From: Rotaria sp. Silwood1
Taxonomy: Eukaryota > Rotifera > Eurotatoria > Philodinida > Philodinidae
Length of the DNA stretch: 64,000 nucleotides
NCBI GenBank assembly: GCA_905250075.1
Contig: CAJNOP010000227.1
Location: 186,001 to 250,000 of the forward strand
Reading direction: 5' to 3'
A program made the translations under genes and the position numbers. The notes beneath the pieces are model-generated. The model saw nothing but the letters and a program-made list of their open reading frames with translations, had not been told where the DNA came from and ran no database searches. This document shows, piece after piece, positions 38,549-49,426 of the stretch; position 1 is the first letter of the stretch, and the number at the start of each line of letters is the position of its first letter.

Positions 38549-38872
38549 TCAATCCATATGAAAAACAAGTTTAAGTGGATGAGTAATTGGTGATTGATCG
38601 ATGTTAGTTTCCATTAAATCAGCCATATGTTTCCACCAACGTTGCATGATTTCATTCTCACGTAATTTATCATTTGATGATATTGTATTTGATGAAACTT
38701 TTTGAACAGCAAATAAAGTTAATGATTGTTCATCAAGAAAAATTGAATAATCAGATATACCATGTTCATGAAGTAATGCAACAAGTTCAGGCCATATGTC
38801 ATCATGTCGTTGTTTATATTCATTAATTACATTTGGTTTAAGTTTCATTGTAAAAGCAATTTTATCTGTCAT
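38549..38872 (-). CDS. rhaM: L-rhamnose mutarotase
   Basis: Single coding exon, 107 aa (bacterial RhaM/YiiL about 104). The enzyme interconverts the alpha and beta anomers of L-rhamnose in sugar catabolism. The family motifs are complete: MKLKPNVINEYKQRHDDIWP near the N-terminus, GISDYSIFLDE in the middle, NEIMQRWWKHMADLME, and the C-terminal VFHMD. The likely active-site residues are H23, Y42 and W79/W80, by alignment with the described bacterial enzyme. The ATG at 38872 is chosen because the upstream in-frame extension (to 38923) is not conserved in the family. The gene sits between intron-containing animal genes on both sides and uses the same AT-rich codons, so it is genomic rather than contamination. 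Horizontal acquisition from bacteria or fungi is likely but unproven. No other rhamnose gene is in the window. Confidence 0.9.
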   Translation of the reverse strand: MTDKIAFTMKLKPNVINEYKQRHDDIWPELVALLHEHGISDYSIFLDEQSLTLFAVQKVSSNTISSNDKLRENEIMQRWWKHMADLMETNIDQSPITHPLKLVFHMD

Positions 38873-40224
38873 TATTTCGTCGTTTTCTTGGTAGGTTAGA
38901 AAAAAATGGATGTAAATATTCACATATACCTTAGATGATAATAAACATAAAATACACGTGTAAAGATATAACTATTATTTGTCTTTACCTGAAAAAGTAA
39001 TAAAATGGTAGAGAACACCTTTTTGATTTACATAAAAAAAAATTTATATATACAAATGAGTCAAAGATACCAATCCGATAAAATATTAAAATATCTCCGC
39101 TTCAGTTCATTCAAATGAGCTACCAGTTGAGTTATTTTATATACGAATAATGTCAATAAATATTACTATTATTGATGACGCGAAAGGAATTTTATCTTTC
39201 GTTAAGTAAGAAAGAAACACAAATTGTCACTAAGATAATAAAAAGTGAAAATTAAAAGAAATTTTATATATGATATTACAGTCCTGCACATGAAGTAAAT
39301 TTTACAGGATTAATTTGTTAAAATGTTGACATGGATGCCAGATAATTGAAATGTACAATTAAAACATTTTTATACATTAAATCACCAGCTGAATTAGAAA
39401 AGTCGGTGTTCCATATTGAAATTTATCGTGGAAAACTTACTCGATGTGTATCCCTATCATTCATAAATTTTTGTGTTGATTTTTACCTTTTACTTTCATA
39501 GGTGACAAGTGAAAATTATTTTGAAGCAGTACACATGTCTTTTTCAAGTCTAGAACAGATGATGATCAAAAAAATTGTATCTTAATTTTTTGAATGGATG
39601 ATACACAATAATATTAATTCAAACAATAAATTCAATCATTTGAGTATCTTTTGAAATGATTAATCGATTAGCTTACAGTCCGAATTGGGTTCCAAAAAAG
39701 TAGTTTCTGTGCAGGACACGACTTCTATCATCTTAACCAAAAAAAGCAAACTCATTCGAATGAGCTGAAGCGAAGACACTTGATTTTTTTTATCGTGGTG
39801 TTATTTACGGCCTACCTTGTATATGTAGATTGCGTTTTATAATTATTCAAGGTTAAAGAAGTGCTTTTTTTTTTATTCTATCAATATATTTCTGACTTAT
39901 AACAGTGCGGGTTGTAGAAAGAAATCATAATATGACTAGTTGAACCTTTGCTAGTTCAGATATGGAATGGATACTATTACAATCTATCATATTGAATTGA
40001 AAATTGAGTATGCAGTGCTGTATACAAGAGAAAATAGAAGATGATTTTTTTCTATACACCTATGATATTAATAAAACAACGTAATATTATATATTCTTTT
40101 TTTTAAATTTACAAACAATCAAAAAAAATATTCAGAATTTATTTAAATAAAAATGCGAACAAAAAGAAAACTCAAGTTTCAAAGTTTTTATCTGCACATT
40201 ATCAATCACTAGCAATGTTTTATA
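38873..40224. other. intergenic with an inverted-repeat element
   Basis: About 1.35 kb. Apart from the inverted-repeat element at 39094-39776 there is no supported feature. Confidence 0.4.
39094..39776. repeat. inverted-repeat element (MITE-like)
   Basis: The left end TCTCCGCTTCAGTTCATTCA (39094) is the near complement of the right end (39751-39776, TGAGCTGAAGCGAAGA). A second inner pair, CAGTCCTGCACATGAAGTA at about 39281 and TAGTTTCTGTGCAGGACA at about 39701, is also inverted. There is no coding content. Confidence 0.5.
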
Positions 40225-41040
40225 TTACATAATAGTCATATACACTTCAATTTCATTGACTAAGAAACATTTTGATTTTGAAAATGTCTTTCGTCCTTTT
40301 CCATTTTTTTCAAGATCTTCATAACAATGTGGAAAATTTGAATAACTTAAATTATTTTCATTAGGTCGATGACATATATAAATATCATCTAAACCAAAAA
40401 CTGGTCCTGCTGTAGCATAATGTGAAATAGCTGTTTCATCTGTTGATCGTAAATTAAAACGGATAATATCTTCTGAATTAAGAAGAAATAAAAAAGCTTC
40501 TGGATCAAGATAAAAACCATGTTTAGAAGACCATGGTATTGTTGTAAATCCACCAAAAATTGAATCATGTCTTTTCATATAAAAACGACTACGTGCTTGA
40601 ATTAAAGTAAGTGTAGCACCACGATTATCACAATAACGATGAAAATCATCTGAATCAAAACCATTTTCAGTTCCTTTGTATATTAATAACCATTTTGTTT
40701 CTATTGGAAATAATTTTTTAATAAGTATTTTTTGGTCTGTATTTAATAATGTACCATTACCAGAAATTATACTTAATGTTTTTCCTATTTTTGACATTGA
40801 TATAATTCGATATTGATCAGCTAATTGTTTTACAACTCGATTAGATTTTAGTTGATCTATTTTAATTGGTTGACGAGTTATTGGACTTGTTCCATTATGA
40901 TTTTGTACCCATTCAATAATTGCTGATCGTTCATAAGTATGACCATCATTAGCAACAACTGGATCAACAAATAATTCAAGTGTTATAGGACATTTTAGAG
41001 TATTGAGAATAAACGAATTCATTTCTTCTTGAGTAGTCAT
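40225..41040 (-). CDS. U-box/TLDc domain protein
   Basis: One uninterrupted 271-codon frame. Residues about 13-80 form a U-box (LKCPITLELFVDPVVANDGH, TYERSAIIEWV, SPITRQPI), the E2-binding fold of U-box ubiquitin ligases. Residues about 95-270 form a TLDc domain (KWLLIYKGTENGFDSDDFH, GATLTLIQARSRF, IFGGFTTIPW, DPEAFLFLLN, and a final GRKTF..KCFLVNEIEVY), the module linked in other proteins to oxidative-stress protection and V-ATPase binding. So this is probably a cytosolic E3 ligase with a TLDc targeting module. The start ATG at 41040 lies a few residues before the U-box. The lack of introns, unlike most neighbours, suggests retroposition or a lineage-specific expansion. Function is inferred from domains only. 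Confidence 0.88.
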   Translation of the reverse strand: MTTQEEMNSFILNTLKCPITLELFVDPVVANDGHTYERSAIIEWVQNHNGTSPITRQPIKIDQLKSNRVVKQLADQYRIISMSKIGKTLSIISGNGTLLNTDQKILIKKLFPIETKWLLIYKGTENGFDSDDFHRYCDNRGATLTLIQARSRFYMKRHDSIFGGFTTIPWSSKHGFYLDPEAFLFLLNSEDIIRFNLRSTDETAISHYATAGPVFGLDDIYICHRPNENNLSYSNFPHCYEDLEKNGKGRKTFSKSKCFLVNEIEVYMTIM

Positions 41041-42836
41041 GTTTAAAATATAATATTCGAATATGAATGATTAATAAATACTACTAGTCATTAAATATTT
41101 ATAGGATAATAGCTTGTATCACGATGATGCAGAAAAACTGTATGCACACATGTGCATTATGACTATGAAGGTAAATAAAAAACAAATTATGAGTCTAATT
41201 TTGTCCTTTTTTGATTGATATTGATCTATACGAAAATATATGTTATACATGTATATCGAGATGATTTATATGCAATTAATGACACAGACTACGATAGAAA
41301 CTAACAAAATTTCGAACTCAATAGCATGGATCATGAGAAAAATATATATATGACAAAGAAATTTTTCAAATTTACTAAAATTCTTAGTAGATATTGAACG
41401 TTCAAGTCTACCTTAAACTAAAGTTTTGCATTAGATTTCCAAACACGACTTCGTTGAAGCCATAGTTACATTAGTAAAACGATCAATTATTTTTACTCGT
41501 ACATAGTACTTTGCTTCTGTTATCAAAGTGATGTATTAGTTCCAACGTAAAAAGTCTTGCAAAACAGTTAATAGAAAATAAGATTCAATTGAGAAAATGC
41601 GATATTTGAAAAAAGAACATATTGTGGAATTAGCTTAATGCTCTATTGTAGCATAGTCCAACTAAAATTCTTCAGATTCTCTACATGAGAAAGAAAAACG
41701 TTCTCATAGTTATATGGCCTTATTGATACAGTGCATATTCGGCTGAATGACGCATGAAAAGATCTTTTTAATATAGAAATGTATTCGATTATATCCAATT
41801 GTGTATTAAATAAGAAGTTTCTTCTAGAAATTCAGAAACACTTTTATCACAGAAAAGTGTATTCATAATTGAAAGAAGCAAGCCTTCAAGTATATACATG
41901 TCGAGATTTGTTCTATGGCGTATTCATTCTGAATCTAAGAACGTATTTTCTTTTACAAAAGAATCTAAGGACATTCTTCTCAACATACATCCAAAAATAT
42001 TACGGAATTCGTACTTAATTGCTGTTTTGTTTTTAACCCTTTACGTTCTATTGGCAACTGGAATTGCCATTTTTAGAAACATGACAAAAATAATGCAGAA
42101 TACGAGATATTAAATGATATGTTGTATCATGATTCTTTCCACAGGATATACTGTTTACAACAGGGACAGCTAGGGAATTATTATAAAAAGAAACATCTCG
42201 TATTTTTTTGCTTTTTTTTTATTAATAAGAAATATATACTTTGATGATGTGTTATGTGATAAATACTGACGAAGGTGGTTGCTATTAAATAAAATATGCC
42301 TTTCAAAACTTTCACATGAACTAGTTAAACAAGAGATTATACTATATAGAATGTCTACTAGAATTGCCATTCGGGGATTAATAACAGGAAAGAAAAATGT
42401 TTAGATATTCTCATCTAAATATAATACTTGTTAATATTTACGTATAGATAAGTAAACAGATTGCCGTTATTTATAACTACAAGCATCATTTATTGTTATA
42501 TTTATGTATGGTGGCCTCTGTTTCTCAGCCCATCATTTATTCTTGTATGGTTGTTTTCTTTTCTTCTTATAAATGCAAAGCTTTTCTGGATGAATGTAGT
42601 GTGGGATCTGAAGATATTTTACTTCCCCAGCATCATCCCACAACTACAGCTGTCCACGCATTACGCATAAAAGATAAAAATAGAGTTTGCATGTTGTTAC
42701 TCCACTCCCCTTTTTCTGAAGTTTTTCAGAATCAAAAAGTTCGACTCCGCTAGACACTACTTTAACCATAGACATTACACTTGATACATGTCTATAATCT
42801 TCTAGTGATGATTCTAATCAATAATAAAGCTTTATA
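41041..42836. other. intergenic
   Basis: About 1.8 kb upstream of the U-box/TLDc gene. A slightly GC-richer patch at about 42520-42760 has overlapping short reading frames in two frames, but neither resembles a known protein. Confidence 0.4.
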
Positions 42837-43163
42837 CAGGATGCCCCAAAAGTCAACCGTGAAATAAAACTGCAATAACTCTTCAAGCGATTCACATTAA
42901 CTTTTCTTCATATTATAGAATATTTTTAGGAGCTTTTATTTCATATTATTTCAATCATACCTATCGTTTCAAATGATCGACATCTAAATGATTTCAAAAT
43001 TAATTTTTATGTCCTAACTTTCTGTCAATATTTTGAAACATATGATTTCATGTCTTCCTATTGATGGTGACTATATGAAACAATAGTTATGGATGAAATC
43101 ATATGAATCGTTTGAAGAATTATTGCAGTTTTTCCTTCACAGTTGACATTTAGAACATTTTGC
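42837..43163. mobile_element. mariner-like MITE
   Basis: The left end after TATA reads CAGGATGCCCCAAAAGTCAA, a typical mariner/Tc terminus. The right end (about 43105-43163) is a diverged inverted copy. The best conserved paired stretch is AACTGCAATAACTCTTCAAG against its complement near 43108-43130. The element is about 327 bp with no transposase. It lies at the left boundary of the segmental duplication. Confidence 0.55.
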
Positions 43164-43468
43164 ATATATATATATCTTCCTAGTTTAGATATTCTTTTCT
43201 TTATTTTTTATTGTTAAAATCTCTGGAATATTTGTTTTCAAATAAAAATAAATGAAAAGCAAAGATGACAATTTTTAGTACAAGAAGTACTAGTCAAGAT
43301 GGAATGACACGTTATTCAACATCTTCACATCATCAATCAAATTGTTAACACACACACAATACACGTTTATATGCGCAATAGGTAGAAAGAGAAAGAGAGA
43401 ATAATACGGAAAAATAGAAAAGATAATTATGAAAGAGAAGAAATCTATGAATGTTGCCACAGTAAAGT

Positions 43469-44396
43469 CTATTTTTTGTCGTCATCCTCATTGTCATCAG
43501 TAAGAACTTGATCATTCATATCTCGTTTAGCTTGATTTAATAATTCGTAAAGCGATTTTTGATCAGAAGACCCTCGCTTAAAATGACCTAGCAAAAAAAA
43601 CAATATCTATATCATTCTTAAATATTTTCAATGACATTTACTGAAACGTTTTTCACAATGTTCACCATAACGATCATCTGGACATTGACAATAGTAAGTT
43701 GTTTTGAGAGAAACACATCGACCAGTATTACAAATATTTGGTCGACAGTTATTCACCGTACCACCAGGATTAGAGAATCCTAAAAACCGCGAAAAATAAT
43801 CGCACTAAATCTTATTAAAACATCAACTTACTTGATTCACAATTTTTTCCTAGAAAACAAAAACAGATCAAAAATTAATTGTCAAAACAAAAATAACTCG
43901 ATTTAATATTTACCATAATATTCACTTCGACATTTACACCAATAATCATCAATTACATTCATACATGTACCTCCATTTTGACATGACGAACGATAACATG
44001 CATCAGCTGAAAAACAAAAAAAAAACATAATACATAATAGATATAATTTACTAACATACCAATGCCACAATAGACACCTCGCCATGGACCAACACATTTA
44101 CAATCAAAGAGCCTTTGTCCTCTTGGAGTACAAATACCACCATGTTCACAAGGACTTGATGCACATGCTCCTGAATAAGAACGTGAATCCATACTTCTCT
44201 CAGCCATGGCCGATCGTTGACTATCTTCTACTGATGAACTATCTTCATCATCACCTTCAACTATATTGAAAATTCAAAAAAACAAAATCTTAGTATAATA
44301 TTTAGATGTATACTTACGATCTGAATCAATAGAAGAAATATTAATGATCAAAATACACAGAATGAACCCAAATAAAAAGAATTGTCGGAGTTTCAT
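43469..44396 (-). CDS. secreted three-EGF-domain protein, copy A
   Basis: Six exons: 44318-44396, 44060-44260, 43914-44006, 43832-43849, 43642-43779 and 43469-43587. Phases agree, giving 215 aa. A signal peptide (MKLRQFFLFGFILCILIINI) is followed by an acidic Ser-rich linker. Three EGF-like modules follow, each with six cysteines: about 59-91, 98-130 and 141-175 (for example CEHGGICTPRG, CQNGGTCMNVIDDYW, CNTGRCVSLKTTYYC). The tail is basic then acidic (NEDDDKK). Exon 4 is an 18-nt microexon that supplies the last cysteine of EGF 2. There is no transmembrane segment after the signal peptide, so it should be extracellular. The partner or ligand is unknown. It is a tandem paralogue of 49427-50415. 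Confidence 0.85.
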
Positions 44397-46156
44397 ACTT
44401 CAATACTTACACTTGCAATATGAAAGTGAATATAAGTACCTTTTCGTTATATATATATGTATACATATACAACATTGTTTCACCTAAATAAACATACACA
44501 AGGAAATTATTCAAGGGAAAATAATATGCACAAAGGATTTTGTTTTCTTTTCGATATTCAAGAATACGAATTATTCATTCGTTTATTTTTCAAAGTAGAA
44601 AGATGCTAAAGGCATATTTGACATGACATTGAATCGCACGACGACTAATCTTAAAACAGTTTTACTCTTGACACAGAGAAAACGAAAAAAATACTTTCAA
44701 ACATTACCTATGAATGATATTAATCATCAGCGATATAGTTCGCCCATTATATCGGAGAAGTTAGCACAAGTCTATTATTATGATATTAGCGAAACAATTA
44801 CTTTCATTCAAAGTAAAATCAATATTGTAATAACTAGAAATTTTTTTAGATTTGTTCTCAATGTTGAAATTAAAACCATTAGGTGACTTATCATTAAATG
44901 ATTATTTTGTATATTTGAAAAACGTTTATTGTGAAAGTCACTAAAACATGATTTGTTTGTACACTGTGAATATATACTCATAGACAATGCTATTCCAAAC
45001 GAATTAAAGTCAAGCACCATTGGAAAGTAGCTCGATGTCCAGAGTTGCTCCACACACAAACAGTGAATATGAACAATGTATAGTTCAGAGGATGCCGAGA
45101 TTTATTTTTTTTTCGGATTTATCTATTGATGCATGCAACATATTTTAAGTGTATTGAAAGAAAATCAAATTCTAAAGAGTAAATTCTCTCGCTTAGCTGG
45201 TCCTTCATCCTAAGTATTATTCTTGCTATCGCTGTCTGTTTGGTGTTCTTTCGGTAAGAAGATAAGATGTATAAAGGGATTTATAGAAATATCCTGAAAG
45301 ACAATATTCATTAGAATCGACGGTATACCGATAATAGATACTTGATCGTAGAACATGTATTATTATACGACACCCGCATGACGGTCAACCAAAGTTTTGT
45401 CGGCAATTTTTATCCAGTCTAAATCCAATGAGTACCTTCAGTATGATGAATTTCAAAAGTCAATAAGGAACAATTGTATGGGTGTGGATGTTTCACTTTT
45501 TCGATTTTCATATTAATTAGCTGTTTAAAAAAATAAAAATATTCTGAAATGTCGAGATGTCATATACTGTCGAATCAGGTACGCGTATAACATCATATGA
45601 GGATCTGAACTGATTTGAGGCCTCTATAAAATGTTTGAATTAAAGAAATTATGGGTAGAAATTTAAAATTCAGACGCATTTGAAATGTTTTACTACATAT
45701 AAAAAAGACTTTGTTCGACTTTTTTTCTATTTTTCTTATTAGCATGTCTGTGTCTCGCAAAACACTGTTTCTCTTTCATTAATCACATCGTTTATTAAAA
45801 AAAGTACACAATGATTAACCATTAGGTAGCTTATCATAAAAACTAAATCCATTGTCAGCATCAAATATGAAATATATAAATATTGATACAATCATCGCCT
45901 CCTGCGGTACTGAAAACAAATAGTAAATAACCATACTCAACTACCCATACATTCTTGAGTTTTTTTTTGTCACTACACATAAAAGAAAAATGTTTGTTGA
46001 ACGCTTTCAATACCCTGGTTTTGTGTAGGAGAGAAATTTCTGTTAGCTTTCGTATTTAAGACATTCATAATGCAGTATTCATATTGACATCACTGCTGTT
46101 TCGAAATTTAGAAAACGAGGTTCATTGAAGATGCAATACGTTTATTTAAAATAATA
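44397..46156. other. intergenic within duplication unit A
   Basis: Upstream region of EGF copy A; 44440-44640 and 45735-45970 match unit B. A short telomere-like tract TATGGGTGTGGATG occurs at 45478-45491. Reading frames here are non-coding by appearance. Confidence 0.45.
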
Positions 46157-47448
46157 CAGGTTGGTTGAAAAGTTTTGAAAGCGACACCTATTAACCAGTA
46201 GAGGAATCAAAATTTATACGCTATTTTAATATTTCATCTTCCATTGGAACACACAAAAAATTCTATTTTGATTGGTCAATTCATTCTGTGTTTACAAGCC
46301 ATTTGAAGTTGACGTGTCAGTGTATTTTGTTACAATGGAAAAAACCGAATATCGTGCAGTGATAAAATTCTTTGTTTTGGAAGGTTTATCAGCAACAGAA
46401 ATTCATACAAAAATGGTGAAAGTGTTAAAGGAATCTGCTCCTTCATTTCCAACTGTGCATCGATGGGTTTTAGACTTTAAACGTGGTCGTACAAGCGTTG
46501 AAGATGAACCACGTAGTGGACGTCCAAAAAGTGCAACAACACCAGAAATCATTGAGCAAGTCTATGATATTGTTTGTAAAGATCCAAGTTTAACTAAGCG
46601 TGAAATTGCTGATACCATAGGCATCTCAGATGAACGAGTACTCCATATTTTACACGAAGAATTACATATGAAAAAGCTGCTCGGAAAGTTAGTGCCGCAT
46701 TCGTTAACAATTCAACAAAAACTGAATCGAAAACAAATTTCTCACCGTAATTTGGAGCGTTTTAAGCAGAATAAAACCGATTTTGTGCGTCGTTTTATAA
46801 CTATGGATGAGACTTGGATCTACCATCATGATCCTAAACTGAAACAAGAACGTTTACAGTGGATTGAAGCTGGTTCTTCAGCTCCAAAACAGGTGAAGTC
46901 AGAACGATCGGCAAAAAAGGTTATGGCATCAGTTTTTTGGGATGCAAAAGGGGTTTTGTTGATTGATTATCTTGAAAAAGGTAAAACAATTAACTCTGAA
47001 TATTATTGCAACCTTTTGGACCAGTTGGATAAAAAAATTGGTGAAAAAAGACCCGGTTTACAGAAGAAAACAATCATTTTTCATCAAGACAATGCACGTG
47101 TTCACACAAGTTTTTTGACGATGGTTAAATTGAACGAATTAAAGTACGAATTGCTTGAACACCCACCGTATTCACCAGATTTGGCTCCCTCCGACTATTA
47201 CCTCTTCAGAAACTTGAAACAATTCCTTCGTGGAAAGCGTTTTTCGTCGAATGAAGAAGCTATTGCAGCCGTGGAACAGTATTTTGCAGAGCTTCCGGAA
47301 AATCATTACAGAGATGGTATAAAATTATTGGAGGATCATTGGAATAAGTGTGTTCAAGTTGAGGGAGATTATATTGAATAAAAAAACTGATTTCATTAAA
47401 AAATACACATTCTTTCATTTTTGCTTTCAAAACTTTTCAACCAACCTG
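46157..47448 (+). mobile_element. intact mariner transposon
   Basis: A 1292-bp element with perfect 26-bp terminal inverted repeats (46157-46182 and 47423-47448, starting CAGGTTGGTTGAAAAGTTTT), flanked by the expected TA duplication (46155-46156 and 47449-47450). It contains one complete transposase gene. Identical TIRs and an open frame mean a recent, possibly still active copy. It is absent from the paralogous duplication unit. Confidence 0.95.
46335..47381 (+). CDS. mariner transposase
   Basis: 348 codons, full length for the family (about 345-350), and intronless. The protein cuts and pastes the surrounding element at TA sites. The N-terminal helix-turn-helix DNA-binding region (about 1-115) includes FPTVHRWVLDFKRGRTSVED. 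The linker motif is LVPHSLT, a variant of the family's WVPHEL. The catalytic triad is complete: D158 in FITMDETWIYHHDP, D252 in IIFHQDNARVH and D287 in YSPDLAPSDYYLF. There are 34 residues between the last two, the DD34D spacing that defines mariner. The ATG at 46335 is preferred over the in-frame TTG at 46272 because the family begins at MEKTEYR-like sequence. No frameshift or stop is present. Confidence 0.95.
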   Translation: MEKTEYRAVIKFFVLEGLSATEIHTKMVKVLKESAPSFPTVHRWVLDFKRGRTSVEDEPRSGRPKSATTPEIIEQVYDIVCKDPSLTKREIADTIGISDERVLHILHEELHMKKLLGKLVPHSLTIQQKLNRKQISHRNLERFKQNKTDFVRRFITMDETWIYHHDPKLKQERLQWIEAGSSAPKQVKSERSAKKVMASVFWDAKGVLLIDYLEKGKTINSEYYCNLLDQLDKKIGEKRPGLQKKTIIFHQDNARVHTSFLTMVKLNELKYELLEHPPYSPDLAPSDYYLFRNLKQFLRGKRFSSNEEAIAAVEQYFAELPENHYRDGIKLLEDHWNKCVQVEGDYIE

Positions 47449-48649
47449 TATATACAGAAAAACCTCATTTATTTATAAAAATATTCTTAGGATATTTATA
47501 TATGATTTCTTCAAGAGTTCATACAGAAGACTCTTTTACAATGAGAATAATGACGAGCAGCGTTATCTTGAACTTTACTTGTACTACAAACAGCACATCA
47601 TCTTTGATTATCAATAATAGTAAGATTCGGTTTCTTGTCTTTTAATGCATCACATCATAATTTTCTTTTTGATGATCGATTTGTGTCTCTGTTGGAATTT
47701 ATTAGTGATAGACGTTTGCTGTTTAGGTTATTCTTCTTGAATCAATGCCGTATAGTCGATATTTTAAACTCAAAATAAGTCAAATTAGAACTGATTCGAC
47801 TTTTGAATATAATTATTTTCATATAACAATCTCTTAGAAATGTTCATCGGCAGGAGACGACCTAGAAATCATCGAGATTAGAATACGTATAATGATACAT
47901 ATACATTACAGATTATGATAATTGGCTACTAGCTACGTCAATCCAATGCTGCTAAAGCTGTCTATCGTTTTACTTGAGATCCACACTTGTTCCATTTATG
48001 ATTATGTCTTAGTTGTTAATAAAACTTCTAAAATGATACATCGGTTTTCTTCGTCAAATATACTATCTGATTGACTTTTATTAATGCCATGATTCTTCTA
48101 TTTCATACTGAAAACTACGCACCTCGATATCCTTTTCCGTTTGCTAGTTATTCAAAAGTTAAGATACTTAAACAAATTATTCTTTATTCAAGATGTTGAT
48201 ACTTAAAGAGTTAAGCCAACAAATAAAATTAATTTCATTCATATTCTATTAATAATCAGTTCTGATAAAAGCAACCAACTTTTATAAGTAATCAGGGACA
48301 GAAGAGTTTCGATTTTCATTAAGAAATGATGATATTATAGCGGAATTACTGAAAAGAGCCAAAATGGAAAAATATCCTAGATAGCGAAAAATCTATCGTT
48401 TATTTTTGATGGCAACTGTAAATTTTTCTCTTGTAACTAGCTAGTAATAGTTTAAAACGTCCTTAAAAATATTTTTTACTTATTAAAAAAAAAATCTTGC
48501 AATTCTCTTGTATCATCAGAAAAAAAAATATACTCATTTAATCTAAATATAGAAATTTCTTTTGGATAGATGACTTTTGTAAGCCACCTTAGATCTTCAA
48601 GTGAGAACCTACAGAACTAAAATAAACAATTAAATGCATTCACTCATCC
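47449..48649. other. intergenic within duplication unit A
   Basis: About 1.2 kb, AT-rich, no gene. It has little clear counterpart in unit B. Confidence 0.4.
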
Positions 48650-48900
48650 ATAAGAAAAATGTTTCACTTTTGTTCTCATTTCGTCAATATAATAGAAATC
48701 AATCAGAATGTATAGCCGGTGAAGAATATTGGCCGGTATTTATTTTTTGAGAATTTGGTATAGATAAATGTTTATTATTGGAGGTTAATTCGACTGAGAT
48801 TGTGTTCGTTTTGCTGCTGGATTGCCGATCGTCTCAAATATTAAAATAACAACAAAAAAAGTTAATCATGAATGTAATTATAAGAATGATTGTCATATCT
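48650..48900 (-). pseudogene. dead duplicate of the kelch/b561 gene's 3' exon
   Basis: The sequence matches 53935-54180: the last exon, its acceptor region and part of intron 11 of the kelch/cytochrome b561 gene. In the frame used by the parent, the copy reads KTNTISVELTSNNKHLSIPN. It carries one 3-nt insertion (an extra AAT) and keeps frame until two stops appear near the C-terminus (SD*FLLY*RN). No upstream exons accompany it, so it cannot be a gene. Confidence 0.75.
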
Positions 48901-49426
48901 CTAGCGAGAGGGGAGAAAAAGAGTGATTATAATGTCTACCCTACACTCCAACATTCCTTTTAGATTGTGTTTCACAAAACCTGTAGCTTAAAAACTTCAC
49001 GTGACTTATAGAATTTTAAGTAACTTCAAGATTGAAGTCTTTCGTGTTTACAACTTGATTGAATTTTTACATGAAACTTTAGTGTTTTTTTGTCTATCAC
49101 TTAGAATTAGATTTGAAACGATGAAATTTGTCAATTGTTTATTAATCAATCTCATTCATTGAATCTTCACATTAGGTGAAAAGAAACTGAATTCGATATT
49201 TTCTATACTCTTTTTCTTTTTTTACAAACGAACCATATGATTTTAATTAACTGATGAAGTAAAGAGGAGATAACAAAGACTTCAATCATGAAGTCTACTG
49301 TTTCTCTCTCGTAATGAAGCTTTTAATATATCTTCCCAATTCAGATATTCTTCTCTTCTATTTATTTTTAAGCTTTAAGAATTTTTTTTTTCATTTTCAA
49401 ATAAAAAAAGAATTCTAAAGTAAAGT

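Larger units (their letters stand above)
43175..48900. repeat. segmental duplication, unit A
   Basis: Homologous blocks occur in the same order as in 49330-54180: EGF gene 3' flank (43175-43460), the EGF gene (43469-44396), its upstream flank (44440-44640), a block with AAAACACTGTTTCTCTTTCA (45735-45970), and the dead 3' exon (48650-48900). The mariner at 46157-47448 interrupts this unit only. Alignable identity is high in exons and patchy between them. Confidence 0.8.

Noticed and set aside
42461-42753. Two overlapping plus-strand frames in a slightly GC-richer patch
   Set aside because: Different frames, no recognisable domain, no consistent splice structure.
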